Below, one piece after another: positions 8,122 to 17,008 of a DNA stretch of 36,728 bases. Every line of letters begins with the position of its first letter. Position 1 is the first letter of the stretch. The notes beneath the pieces were generated by a model that saw only the letters and a list, made by a program, of their open reading frames with translations, had not been told where the DNA came from and ran no database searches. Both the position numbers and the translations under genes were made by a program. This stretch comes from a virus. The stretch covers positions 1 through 36,728 of the IMG/VR virus record IMGVR_UViG_3300035180_000968. One strand, given 5' to 3'.

Positions 8122-9082
8122 TGGGGCTACCATCACAGCATGTAATGACGTTTCCGCCATCTCAGTTCGCACTGACGTAGATATTGAGGGCTGCATCCCC
8201 GGTGACCTTATGATCAAGGCTTTAACCAGCTTGGGTGGTGCAGAGGTGGTTCTGGCTTTATCCGGCGAATCCTTGGTTATGTCCTGCGGAAGATCTAAGG
8301 TGAAGCTGCCCACTCTGCCGATTGATTCTTTTCCTTTCGATATGCCTGAGTTTGAAGGGAAGGGTCTCCAATTGAACTCCCAGATCCTGCAAGGTATCGC
8401 CAACTGCTTACCGGGCTCCGGTAATGACCCTACCCATCCGGCCCAGATGGGAGTGACCATGGCCCCAATCATGGGTAAGATAGGTTTGTACTCTACGGAT
8501 AACTTCACGGTAAGTAGATACCTTGCGAAGAGCCCTATTAAGATTCCCGGGGAGGTGCCAATCATCCTACCCACATTCTTCTGCCAACAGCTGCTGAGCC
8601 TAGCTAAGGCATACCCGGATCAAACCATTCGGTTGGATGCTAAAGCCGACTACCTGCTGGCTCAAATTGGAGAACACGTTAGTTTGTACAGTAAGATAGC
8701 CGTGCAGGTGGAGCCCCTAGATTTTGAGAGGGTGATTAGTAAGCATCTAGGTAGCGAGGAAGAGCTAGAGGACGAGCTCCAGTCTATCCCTACTGGGTTT
8801 GATGCAGCGGTGGATCGCTCCCTGCTGGTGGTAGGGAGCGAGGTAGATAAGGCTGCTACCTGCATTGTAGGTAAAGGGAAGCTGAAGCTGGATACCACTT
8901 CCGCTACCGCCGAAGCTAGTGACTCATTCGGGTATAAGTCTGCCTTGGAATTGTCGGTAAGGATTGATCCTACCTTTGTGTCACGCAGCTTGAAACTGGG
9001 CACCCATCTAGCGGTACTGGACAAATCCATGGTTATTACAGATGGGGGTAATTTCCTACATCTCATCTCCTACCAGTCCTGA
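8012..9082 (+). CDS. dnaN: DNA polymerase sliding clamp (DnaN-like)
   Basis: 356 residues, close to the length of bacterial beta clamps (~366). The N-terminus reads RSSLLEAVSLVRPAL then FVPVLSHLVFDGATITACND, the typical first-domain pattern of a beta clamp. Repeated beta-alpha-beta stretches follow, such as FPFDMPEF. The ring would tether the phage PolA-type polymerase encoded next. The start ATG has AAGGAGA seven bases upstream and lies inside the preceding short ORF. An acidic insertion (EEELEDELQ, around residue 250) sits before the third domain. A bacterial-type clamp in a phage with T4-like recombination genes is a mosaic feature. Confidence 0.82.
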   Translation: MSQQTVSRSSLLEAVSLVRPALSSQSFVPVLSHLVFDGATITACNDVSAISVRTDVDIEGCIPGDLMIKALTSLGGAEVVLALSGESLVMSCGRSKVKLPTLPIDSFPFDMPEFEGKGLQLNSQILQGIANCLPGSGNDPTHPAQMGVTMAPIMGKIGLYSTDNFTVSRYLAKSPIKIPGEVPIILPTFFCQQLLSLAKAYPDQTIRLDAKADYLLAQIGEHVSLYSKIAVQVEPLDFERVISKHLGSEEELEDELQSIPTGFDAAVDRSLLVVGSEVDKAATCIVGKGKLKLDTTSATAEASDSFGYKSALELSVRIDPTFVSRSLKLGTHLAVLDKSMVITDGGNFLHLISYQS

Positions 9083-9088
9083 TTCACC

Positions 9089-11662
9089 ATGGGTTACTTT
9101 TTTAACCAGGTTCGGGCGGTTGCTAAGAAGCGCCCCAAGCCGGCTACCCTCAAGCAGCTACCGACCGACACTCTTGCCAAACTGGGATGCAGCGCCTGCC
9201 CGCTGAACGTTGGTGGCGCTGCTAAGCTCGAACCAAAGAGCAGCTCAAGCCCACTAGTCTATATAGTCCGGGGCCGCCCCTCAGCCGTTGAGGATAATAA
9301 AGGGGTAGGCTTTATTGACGAAGCATCAAAATTTCTTGAGAAGTTCATTCCAGCTAAAATGAAGCGGTATATCCGCTACGGGTACGCGGTACGCTGCAAG
9401 GCTGACACTGAGAGCTCGGTGGAAATGGCCTGCTGTAGTAAGTACCTGTTGGAAGACATAGAGGCAACCAAGCCTGCCATTGTAATAGGTCTAGGAAATC
9501 TACCCTTGCAGGTACTGACCTCCCTACCCGGAGGTGTTTTTAAGTGGAGGGGTAGGCGGATAGCCTGCAAGGTAGGCGGCCATTCATTCTGGTTCTTACC
9601 TACCTACGAGCCTGAGTTCGTAATGGAAAAGCAGGGTAAGTATGGCTCCTCTGAGTTTGATGGGGTTTTTGCTTACGACCTGCGTAGAGTGCTGTTTAGA
9701 GATATCGACTGGGAACTACCCCCACCAACAGTGTACCAAGGTGAGTTTGATAAAGGCATAGATATTATCACTGGGCAGGAAGCAGGGGATTTGAACAGAC
9801 TGGTTGCAGCGTTCTCGAAGCTGCTAAGTCTCCCCAAGGTAGCTATAGATATAGAAACGTCCGGCCTACGACCATATAACAAGGATGCGGCGATCTATAC
9901 GGTGGCCATTGGTACCTTTGATTACACAGTAGCCTTCTCATTAGCCCATCCAGACGGTTGGAGTGCAGCTAATCAAGCGCGGGTATGGGATATGCTGGGT
10001 CAGTTTATTCTGTACTCAGGCGTGAAGATTGCCCACCACCTAGGCTTTGAGCAGGAGTGGTTATCTTACTACTACGGGCCGACCATATTAAGAAAGACTG
10101 GGTGGGGCGACACTCTAGCAGCCGCCCACACTCTGGATGAGACCCCAGGTACCCACTCACTAGATGTGCTGTGCCGGGAGTATTTTGGATTCTTCCTGAA
10201 GGACAAGTCTCCGGTGGATGTTAAGAAGCTGCTCTCCTATCCAATTCGGGAAGTACTTCGCTACAACGGCATGGATACCAAATGGACGCACCGCCTTGAT
10301 GGCTTGTTGGATTCGAAGCTTAGTGCAGAACCAAAATACCGGGCAGAGTACGATCGCAAGGTGAGCCTCTGCCCCACTTTGGTCAGAACTGAGCAGAAGG
10401 GACTGCGTCCTGACCTGGACTACGCCAAGCTAATGAGCGATAATCTTACCGAAGAGCTTCGACTCATCGAGACCAAGCTATACCGCTGCCCAGAGGTCAG
10501 GGAGTTCGAGAAGCGGTACCGCAGGAAGCTAAGTCCTACAGCGCCCGAGGATGCCTTAGTTATGTTGCGGGATATCTGCGACCGCTCAGAGGTGCGGAAA
10601 GGGGATGGCTATAGTAGCGATGAGTCCGTGCTCAGCAGCATACCGCCAGACGAGGTTCCATCGGCCTCCTTGATACTGGAGCATCGCGGAGCATCCAAGG
10701 TACTGGGCACCTACATCACTCCCATCCTCACCGGCGCTATGACGCATGATGATGGTCTAATCCACAGCAAGTACTCATCCATGAGAGCAGTTACCGGACG
10801 TCTATCATCGGAAGATCCAAACGTGCAGAACTTCCCCAAGCGGAAACGCAGGGAGATACGCGGTGTAATTGCAGCGCCTGAAGGTAGTTGGATGGTAGCT
10901 TGTGACTATGGTCAGATCGAAGCTCGGGTTATAGGCATGGCCAGCGAGGACCGAAACCTGGTTGACTATCTATGGACAGGTTATGATATTCACGGCTACT
11001 GGGCAGACCGCATCTTATCGGTACACCCTAAAACCAAGGACCGCATCATAAAAGATTACGGGGTGGATGGGGATGACGCGGCAGGTATTAGAAAGAAGCT
11101 GAGGGACGAGACCAAGAACAGGTGGGTCTTCCCTCAGTTCTTTGGTTCCAGCTTCCGTTCTTGTGCTTCTGGTTTGAGTCTTCCCGAACACCTAGCCGAA
11201 GACCTTGCCCGTGAGTTCTGGGATGAGTTCAAAGGAGTGCAGAAGTGGCAGAAGAAAATTATGGAGGGGTACAAGCAGAACCTGTACGTAGAAACCTTAT
11301 CCGGTAGAAAGCGCCGCGGTGCGATGTCTAAGAACGAATTGATCAACCACCCTATTCAGGGTACCGCCGCTGATATCGTTACGGAGGCCATGACAGCCCT
11401 GTCAGTACTTGCTGACCTGGAGGAGGATGATGAGTACCAGGCCGACCTGAACGTGCATGATGACCTGAGCTTCATGCTCCTGGATGCGAGTATGGATGTG
11501 AAGATACCCATCATTGCGAGGGAGATGTGCAGACATCGATTCCCATACATCATAGTACCATTGATAGTAGAGGTGCAGGTTGGGGTACGCTGGCATGAGT
11601 TGAAAGAGATAGGGGTATATCGCAGTAATGAGATGTTTAACTTGAAGGAGACTGGAAGGTGA
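9089..11662 (+). CDS. polA: family A DNA polymerase with N-terminal UDG-like domain and 3'-5' exonuclease
   Basis: 857 residues. Residues ~30-215 resemble a family 4/5 uracil-DNA glycosylase: CSACP (C34, C37), a GRPSAVED loop, RC at 103 and C115/C116 as possible Fe-S ligands, then PAIVIGLG. A DnaQ-type exonuclease follows: IDIETSG with D254/E256, HHLGFE and YNGMD. The polymerase domain has motif A DYGQIEARV (D606), a motif B-like KNRWVFPQFFG and motif C VHDDL (D791/D792). It is the main replicative polymerase. No obvious Shine-Dalgarno precedes ATG 9089; it follows the clamp stop by six bases, so translation is probably coupled. The Exo II Asp is replaced by Glu. Whether the glycosylase-like domain is catalytic is unknown. 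Confidence 0.9.
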   Translation: MGYFFNQVRAVAKKRPKPATLKQLPTDTLAKLGCSACPLNVGGAAKLEPKSSSSPLVYIVRGRPSAVEDNKGVGFIDEASKFLEKFIPAKMKRYIRYGYAVRCKADTESSVEMACCSKYLLEDIEATKPAIVIGLGNLPLQVLTSLPGGVFKWRGRRIACKVGGHSFWFLPTYEPEFVMEKQGKYGSSEFDGVFAYDLRRVLFRDIDWELPPPTVYQGEFDKGIDIITGQEAGDLNRLVAAFSKLLSLPKVAIDIETSGLRPYNKDAAIYTVAIGTFDYTVAFSLAHPDGWSAANQARVWDMLGQFILYSGVKIAHHLGFEQEWLSYYYGPTILRKTGWGDTLAAAHTLDETPGTHSLDVLCREYFGFFLKDKSPVDVKKLLSYPIREVLRYNGMDTKWTHRLDGLLDSKLSAEPKYRAEYDRKVSLCPTLVRTEQKGLRPDLDYAKLMSDNLTEELRLIETKLYRCPEVREFEKRYRRKLSPTAPEDALVMLRDICDRSEVRKGDGYSSDESVLSSIPPDEVPSASLILEHRGASKVLGTYITPILTGAMTHDDGLIHSKYSSMRAVTGRLSSEDPNVQNFPKRKRREIRGVIAAPEGSWMVACDYGQIEARVIGMASEDRNLVDYLWTGYDIHGYWADRILSVHPKTKDRIIKDYGVDGDDAAGIRKKLRDETKNRWVFPQFFGSSFRSCASGLSLPEHLAEDLAREFWDEFKGVQKWQKKIMEGYKQNLYVETLSGRKRRGAMSKNELINHPIQGTAADIVTEAMTALSVLADLEEDDEYQADLNVHDDLSFMLLDASMDVKIPIIAREMCRHRFPYIIVPLIVEVQVGVRWHELKEIGVYRSNEMFNLKETGR

Positions 11663-12633
11663 AACGAAACATGATTACAGCCAAAACCACTACGGTAGAT
11701 GAGGGCACCCTGCATACAAAATACCGACCCAGCACCCTCGCGGAGGTAGTCGGTCACAAGGAGGTGGTTAAATCGCTAGAGGCCGCACTATCAGACAGTG
11801 CTCGACCACATGCGTTCTTATTCACAGGGCCCAGTGGCACTGGGAAGACCACCCTCGCCCGCATCGTTGCAAAATCGGTAAACTGTGAGCCCGCCAATAT
11901 CATGGAGATTGATGCTGCTACTAATACGGGTATCGATGCCATGCGGGATATTACCAGTGCCCTCAAGTACCAAGGGTTCGGGGACTCCCCCAATAAGATG
12001 ATCATACTGGATGAGGTGCACGCACTTAGTAAACAAGCCTGGACTGCATTACTTAAATCAATTGAGGAGCCACCTCCCCATGTGTTCTTTGCATTATGTA
12101 CTACCGACTCAGGCAAGGTTCCAGTCACAGTACTGACCCGCTGCTTGAACTACAACCTCAAACCAATCCGCTATGATGACCTCATGGATTTATTGGAAGA
12201 CGTAGCAGACCGCGAGAACCTGGATACTCCAGCCCATATACTGGGTATGATAGGCAGGGCCTGCAATGGAAGCCCAAGGCAAGCTCTTGTGATGCTTTCC
12301 ATGCTGAAAGATGTCACCGACCAGCAAGAAGCGGCAACCCTGCTTGAGCAGCCCCTAGAGGACAAGGAGGTGATCGACTTAGCCCGCTTGCTGGTTAAAG
12401 GAGAGTTGGATTGGGCAGCTTTGCAGAAGACCTTGAAGTCGCTCACAGAATCAAATCCCGAATCGGTGCGTATAATTATTACGCACTACCTGAACGCTTG
12501 CTTAATGGGTGCGAAGTCAGAGCGTGATGTTCCTAAGCTGCTAGATTACTTGTATGCTTTTTCTAAGCCCTGCAACCCTACCGATAAGATGGCGCCCATA
12601 CTTCTATCTTTCGGTGATTGTATTTTCAAATGA
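11659..12633 (+). CDS. clamp loader ATPase (DnaX/RFC-like)
   Basis: 324-residue AAA+ ATPase that loads the sliding clamp. It shows the DnaX-like opening YRPSTLAEVVGHKEVVKSL, Walker A GPSGTGKT (about 58-65), Walker B IILDEVHALS and sensor 1 CTTDSGKVPVTVLTRC. GTG start 11659 overlaps the polymerase stop by 4 bp (GTGA) and has AAGGAG eight bases upstream, better than the ATG at 11671. The zinc-binding cysteines typical of bacterial DnaX are not present. With a single loader gene here, the complex may be a homo-oligomer or use a second subunit outside the window. Confidence 0.88.
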   Translation: MKRNMITAKTTTVDEGTLHTKYRPSTLAEVVGHKEVVKSLEAALSDSARPHAFLFTGPSGTGKTTLARIVAKSVNCEPANIMEIDAATNTGIDAMRDITSALKYQGFGDSPNKMIILDEVHALSKQAWTALLKSIEEPPPHVFFALCTTDSGKVPVTVLTRCLNYNLKPIRYDDLMDLLEDVADRENLDTPAHILGMIGRACNGSPRQALVMLSMLKDVTDQQEAATLLEQPLEDKEVIDLARLLVKGELDWAALQKTLKSLTESNPESVRIIITHYLNACLMGAKSERDVPKLLDYLYAFSKPCNPTDKMAPILLSFGDCIFK

Positions 12634-12641
12634 GGCACGAG

Positions 12642-13106
12642 ATGAAATTAGATTTACATGCGATAGAACTGAGCTTACCAATTAACAAGCACCGGTTGGA
12701 TGATGAGTTGGAAATTCAAGCAGACATCCACTACCGACTTGCCTCCAAGGTTGCGGACTTAAACGAGAAGGTATCAATCTCAAAGGAGGATTTAAAGATA
12801 TGCGAAGCTGGTATGGTCAAGAAAGTGACCAAGGATGATGTTAAACTGACAGTTAAGCAGATGGATGCGGCGGTGCAGCTTAGTGAGCGTTACCAAGAAG
12901 CCGCTAACGCATACCGCACAGCACAATATGAACTTGAGAAGGCACAGGGCTTATTGGACGCTTGGAGGCAGAAGGGGTTTGCCTTGAAGGTACTTGCAGA
13001 TCTCAGTATGGCCAGTTATTACGCAGTAGATAGTACCACCGAAAGGAAGGAGAGGCTAAGCGTAGCACGCACCGCTACCCGGAGCCGACGTTCACTGGAG
13101 AATTAA
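12642..13106 (+). CDS. UvsY-like recombination mediator (probable)
   Basis: 154 residues from ATG 12642, chosen because GAGG lies six bases upstream; an ATG at 12630 in an ATGA overlap is the alternative. The helical layout resembles T4 UvsY: a short N-terminal LPINKHRLDDELEIQADIHY, charged helices, then a C-terminal helix ending QKGFALKVLADLSMASYY, comparable to the SRSFAIKDIIDY end of UvsY. T4 UvsY loads UvsX onto gp32-coated DNA. The gene sits directly upstream of a gp32-like SSB and a RecA/UvsX-like gene, which supports the idea. The match is by eye and remote. Confidence 0.55.
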   Translation: MKLDLHAIELSLPINKHRLDDELEIQADIHYRLASKVADLNEKVSISKEDLKICEAGMVKKVTKDDVKLTVKQMDAAVQLSERYQEAANAYRTAQYELEKAQGLLDAWRQKGFALKVLADLSMASYYAVDSTTERKERLSVARTATRSRRSLEN

Positions 13107-13107
13107 A

Positions 13108-13242
13108 ATGGAAGGAATCAGCATCGCAGCGGCAGTAGTAGTGGGCATACCAGCAGCGTTGGTAGTTGTATACGCAGTAGTGCGTGTTACAGCCTCGGCG
13201 TTTTTTAATAGTAAGCGTGATTTTGAAAGGAAAGCAAAATGA
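13108..13242 (+). CDS. 44-residue single-pass membrane protein
   Basis: Short ORF with GGAG seven bases before ATG 13108 and an ATGA overlap with the SSB gene. It encodes an uninterrupted hydrophobic segment (residues ~5-32, rich in Ala/Val: SIAAAVVVGIPAALVVVYAV) followed by a basic tail (SKRDFERKAK). The topology is probably N-out, C-in. Good start signal and perfect fit between flanking genes argue that it is translated. Function is unknown; a membrane-tethering role near the recombination genes would be speculation. Confidence 0.65.
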   Translation: MEGISIAAAVVVGIPAALVVVYAVVRVTASAFFNSKRDFERKAK

Positions 13243-14345
13243 GTGAAGGTCGTCGTGGTTCCGTAAGAGAGCGTAGTGGTCATGAAGGAGACCGTAGTGG
13301 TTCTGGAAGAGAGCGTAGTGGTCGTGACAGCAAGGACTCAGGTCGCAGCCGGGGTGGGAAGCGTGAGTACCAAGCCCGCAGCCCAGACCAGTGGAAGAAG
13401 CGCGAAGAGCGGGGCGGTGATTGGGACCAGATGTTTATTGATGGAATCAAAGCCTTTAAGGTGAAGGATGGCAGTAACTGCATCCGCATCATTGAACCTA
13501 CCTGGGATGAGCCAGAGCACTTTGGTTTGGATATCTGGGTGCATTATGGCATCGGCCCCGATCGCAATACTTATCTCTGTCCAAGTAAGATGAAAAACGA
13601 ACCTTGCCCTATCTGTGAAGAGCGGGCAAAGGCTGCTCGCAGCGGTGACGAGGACTATGCAAAAGAGCTGGAACCCCGTAAGCGGGTTCTGGTATATTTG
13701 ATTGATCGAAATCTTGAGAAGGAGGGCGTGCTGGTCTGGGCTATGCCTAAGTCCTTCGATAACGACCTTATTGCCATTTCTCAGGATAAGCGCACTGGCG
13801 AGATACTGCAGATTGATGATCCAGTAGATGGTTATGATGTTGACTTTGAGAAGTCAGGAACTAAGGACCGCACCCGGTACACTGGTATCCAGGTAGCCCG
13901 ACGCTCCTCTGAGTTGGGGAACGATGACTGGCGCGACGCGGCCTTTGATCAGCCTCTACCTAAGATCCTGAACTTCTACAGCTACGAACATCTTGCCGCA
14001 GCATTCGGTGGCCAAGCAGCTAAGAAAGATAAGGACGAGGATGAAGAGAAGCCCCGCCACAGGGAGAGAACTTCCAGTGCTTCCAAGAGCAGGGAGCCTG
14101 AATATACCTTCGAGGCCATCCACGAAATGACATTTGACGAGATGTCAGATCTCATTGAGGAGCAGAATCTTGAGATTAAACCGGAAGACTCAGACAGTGA
14201 TGAAGATCTCGCTGATTGGATCTGTGAAGAGATGAAGCTTGAAGCAGCACCCAAGGGTCGCACTCCCAAGAAGAAGGAAGATGATGATGATGATTCTCCC
14301 GCTGGCAAGATGAGGGGTATGCGAGAGTCCCGGAATCGGAGATAA
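13239..14345 (+). CDS. gp32-like zinc single-stranded DNA-binding protein
   Basis: 368 residues. The core has a gp32-type zinc site H102-x11-C114-x8-C123-x2-C126, nearly the spacing of T4 gp32 (H64, C77, C87, C90). Aromatic and charged strands typical of an OB fold surround it. It would coat single-stranded DNA during replication and recombination. The N-terminal ~48 residues are an unusual Arg/Ser/Gly tract with repeated RERSG/DRSG units, encoded by repeated CGTAGTGGT at DNA level. The C-terminal ~110 residues are acidic (EEQNLEIKPEDSDSDEDL, DDDDD), as in SSBs that recruit partners, but end in a basic RGMRESRNRR. The next gene is a RecA-like recombinase. Confidence 0.85.
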   Translation: MSEGRRGSVRERSGHEGDRSGSGRERSGRDSKDSGRSRGGKREYQARSPDQWKKREERGGDWDQMFIDGIKAFKVKDGSNCIRIIEPTWDEPEHFGLDIWVHYGIGPDRNTYLCPSKMKNEPCPICEERAKAARSGDEDYAKELEPRKRVLVYLIDRNLEKEGVLVWAMPKSFDNDLIAISQDKRTGEILQIDDPVDGYDVDFEKSGTKDRTRYTGIQVARRSSELGNDDWRDAAFDQPLPKILNFYSYEHLAAAFGGQAAKKDKDEDEEKPRHRERTSSASKSREPEYTFEAIHEMTFDEMSDLIEEQNLEIKPEDSDSDEDLADWICEEMKLEAAPKGRTPKKKEDDDDDSPAGKMRGMRESRNRR

Positions 14346-14348
14346 TCG

Positions 14349-15419
14349 ATGGCGACCACGAGAGCTGTAAAAAAGCGGGTCGCCGTGAAGGCGGCCCCAG
14401 CACCTCGGGAACGTAAGCAGCTAGATGAGTCAAACATAAGCTACTTCGCTTCAGGGGACTCTAAGCCGGGTATGATGTTTGTGTCTACCGGCTGTGCAAT
14501 TCTAGACAGCGTGCTTGGAGGTGGTTATGTGCTGGGTCGTATTGCCAACCTAGTCGGGGATAAGTCAACGGGTAAAACGCTGATGGCTATTGAGGCCTGT
14601 GCTAACTTTGCCCGCACATATCCCAAGCTAGGCACCATTCGCTATGCTGAAGCAGAAGCAGCCTTCGATCTTAAATATGCAGCGGCACTGGGTATGCCCA
14701 CCAACAAGGTTACCTTTGCAGAGAACATGCTAACGGTAGAGGACTTTTATGAGGACTTACTTAGACACATTGAGGAGAACAAGGACAAGCCCTCGCTGTA
14801 TGTGCTTGATTCACTTGACGCGCTATCAGATCGAGCGGAGCAGGGGAGGACAATCGACCAGGGCTCTTACGGGGCGAACAAGCCAAAGAAGCTCGGAGAA
14901 TTATTTCGGCGCCTCACTCAGAAGCTTGAGCATTCTAAGGTGCTGCTCATCATCATTAGTCAGATCCGAGATAAGATCGGGGTCACCTTCGGGGAGACTA
15001 AGATGCGTACGGGTGGGCGGGCGCTGGACTTCTACGCTTCTCAAGTTCTCTGGCTGACTGAGATTGAGAAGATGAAGCGCACTATTGACAAAGTAGAGCG
15101 CGTGACTGGCATCCGGGTTAAGGCAATGTGCAAGAAGAATAAGGTTGGCCTGCCTTACCGATACTGCGAATTCCCCATTGTGTTTGGTTACGGTGTGGAT
15201 GATTTAACAGCAAACGTTGAGTGGCTCATCGACGTAGGTAAGGAATCCGCCTTGACTGCCTTAGGTCTCAGCAAAGCAGGGTACAAGGTAAGGCTCAATA
15301 ATCTACGCAACAAAGGAGGTGAAGAAGTTAAGCAGCTCAGAGAAGATCTACGCACCGTAGTTAAGCGGGAGTGGGCTCGGGTAGAGACCGGCTTCCTACC
15401 CAGCTCACCGAAATACTAG
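14349..15419 (+). CDS. RecA/UvsX-like recombinase
   Basis: 356 residues, strand-exchange ATPase. Walker A GDKSTGKT lies near residues 70-77, YAEAEAAFD follows, Walker B LYVLDSLDAL lies near 146, and IIISQIRDKIGVTFGE resembles the RecA loop L1/L2 region with RTGGRALDFYAS. Start ATG has GGAG seven bases upstream, three bases after the SSB stop. It works with the SSB, the UvsY-like mediator and the SbcCD-like nuclease in recombination-dependent replication or repair. The N-terminal ~30 residues are basic, a DNA-contact tail. Confidence 0.9.
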   Translation: MATTRAVKKRVAVKAAPAPRERKQLDESNISYFASGDSKPGMMFVSTGCAILDSVLGGGYVLGRIANLVGDKSTGKTLMAIEACANFARTYPKLGTIRYAEAEAAFDLKYAAALGMPTNKVTFAENMLTVEDFYEDLLRHIEENKDKPSLYVLDSLDALSDRAEQGRTIDQGSYGANKPKKLGELFRRLTQKLEHSKVLLIIISQIRDKIGVTFGETKMRTGGRALDFYASQVLWLTEIEKMKRTIDKVERVTGIRVKAMCKKNKVGLPYRYCEFPIVFGYGVDDLTANVEWLIDVGKESALTALGLSKAGYKVRLNNLRNKGGEEVKQLREDLRTVVKREWARVETGFLPSSPKY

Positions 15420-15444
15420 GTAAACCTCATTCGGAAGAAACTAT

Positions 15445-16023
15445 ATGGCGGTTAATGGAAAGGCCAAGGGTGGTCAGTTTGAAAGGGATATGAGCAAGTC
15501 CCTTTCACGCTGGTTAACTGGAGGTAAGAGCGAGGATGCACTGTGGCGCTCAGCTGGATCAGGCAGTCGGTCCACTAACTCTGTGAAGAAGGGTCGGGGT
15601 GCAATCCAGAACCAAGCCTCCGACCTGACCGCATCCGCAATAGAGGGATACCTGCTAATGGACAAGTTCACCGTGGAGTGTAAGTTCTACGCTGACTTGC
15701 AGTTCGGTAGCCTACTATTCAATGGCACCAGCAAGCTACTAACCTTCTGGAAACAAGCACAGCGCGACTCCAGGTCAGTTAACAAACATGCAATGCTCAT
15801 CGCAAAGCAAAACCGCAGGCCTATAGTCATAGTGCTGGATAACCAGGTTGTAGTTGACCTGCTTCCTGCTCATGCACCTAGGATGCACATTACCCACCAT
15901 GGGATCACCATTATTGAGTTGGATGTATTTCTCAAGCTAGTGCACCCCGACAAACTAAAGGATCTACGCCATGCGCCTACCAGCACTTGCCGTCAGCGAT
16001 CTACACTTAACCGCAAACCCTAG
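15445..16023 (+). CDS. PD-(D/E)XK endonuclease, Holliday-junction-resolvase-like
   Basis: 192 residues. KGGQFERDMSKSLSRW near the N-terminus, WRSAGSGSRST, D60 in ASDLTA, and E78-C-K80 in FTVECKFY form a restriction-like PD-(D/E)XK active site arranged as in archaeal Hjc-type resolvases and VRR-type phage nucleases. Junction cleavage would suit its place between recombinase and SbcD. Its last 53 bp overlap the SbcD gene in another frame, so the C-terminal ~18 residues may be dispensable. The nuclease fold is likely; the exact substrate is inferred. Confidence 0.75.
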   Translation: MAVNGKAKGGQFERDMSKSLSRWLTGGKSEDALWRSAGSGSRSTNSVKKGRGAIQNQASDLTASAIEGYLLMDKFTVECKFYADLQFGSLLFNGTSKLLTFWKQAQRDSRSVNKHAMLIAKQNRRPIVIVLDNQVVVDLLPAHAPRMHITHHGITIIELDVFLKLVHPDKLKDLRHAPTSTCRQRSTLNRKP

Positions 16024-17008
16024 GGATTCTTATCGGTGGGATATCTTCCCCTGGCTTATCAATACCTGTGCAAGGTACCAAGTCAAGACCCTGCTAGTTC
16101 TTGGAGACTTGACCGACGCAAAGGATTATCACTCAGCGGAGTTGGTTAACAAGGTCAGTGATGCCTTCGCAAGCTTTAGATCACAGGAAGCAGATTCAAC
16201 GATAGAGAAGATTTACATTCTTATGGGCAACCATGACTACCTGAAGACCGGCCAGCCTTTTTTTCACTTCCTGAACCACTACGACTATATTGAGTTTATC
16301 ACCGAACCTTTGATACGGTTGAGCGAGTACTCAACTGTAGCCCTGCTGCCCCATACTAAGACCCCTGCATCCGATTGGAGTAAGATCGACTTCCGTGGAG
16401 TTGACCTTGTGTTCATGCACCAGACAGTTTCTGGTTCAGTGGCATCAAATGGTATGGAGTTATCGGGAGAGCTTGATAATCAATTAAAAGCGGTACTGCC
16501 TAGAAGCCTGCCTAAAGATGCCCAGATATATTCGGGGGATATACATAAACCGCAATGTATAGGAGATGTTACCTACGTAGGGTCTCCCTATCCGGTGCAC
16601 TTCGGGGATACAGAGATCTTAAAGTACCGGGCGCTCCTACTTGCTCCTGATCTTAGCGTGCGCTCGCTGTACCCCCCGAACATCCACCGCATCAGCATCA
16701 AGGGAAATCTAACGCAGGTTAAAAGCTGGAAGCTTGATGCAGGCGACCAGGTCAAGATAAAACTTCAGCTAGGCTCCGAGGATAGGCAACACTGGGAAAG
16801 AATCAGACGAGAAGCTGAAGACCATTTTAAAAGGCAAGGAGTACAGATACTATCACTTGAGTTGAGTTCTGCAAGGCAGCGCGTACCACTAGTAAGTCGT
16901 GTTAAAGAGTCCCAACCATCCACTGCCAGCGATTTAATACTGAAGCATGTGGAGAGTGAGGGAATTGGAAGTTACCTTTATGAGCTGGCTCAGGAGATAA
17001 TAAAATGA
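15971..17008 (+). CDS. sbcD: SbcD/Mre11-like (gp47) nuclease subunit
   Basis: 345 residues, metallophosphoesterase. Metal-binding motifs in order are SDLHLT (D10, H12), LGDLTDAKD, MGNHDY, VFMHQ and YSGDIHKPQ. It pairs with the SbcC/Rad50-like ATPase encoded next to process DNA ends and hairpins. ATG 15971 has AAGGA eight bases upstream and lies inside the nuclease gene. The stop overlaps the sbcC start by 4 bp (ATGA), as expected for subunits of one complex. The C-terminal ~90 residues lack the nuclease motifs and probably bind SbcC. Confidence 0.88.
   Translation: MRLPALAVSDLHLTANPRDSYRWDIFPWLINTCARYQVKTLLVLGDLTDAKDYHSAELVNKVSDAFASFRSQEADSTIEKIYILMGNHDYLKTGQPFFHFLNHYDYIEFITEPLIRLSEYSTVALLPHTKTPASDWSKIDFRGVDLVFMHQTVSGSVASNGMELSGELDNQLKAVLPRSLPKDAQIYSGDIHKPQCIGDVTYVGSPYPVHFGDTEILKYRALLLAPDLSVRSLYPPNIHRISIKGNLTQVKSWKLDAGDQVKIKLQLGSEDRQHWERIRREAEDHFKRQGVQILSLELSSARQRVPLVSRVKESQPSTASDLILKHVESEGIGSYLYELAQEIIK

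Noticed and set aside
12618-12641. Upstream start (TTG 12618) for the UvsY-like gene
   Set aside because: TTG inside the clamp-loader gene without a ribosome site; ATG 12642 has GAGG at good spacing.
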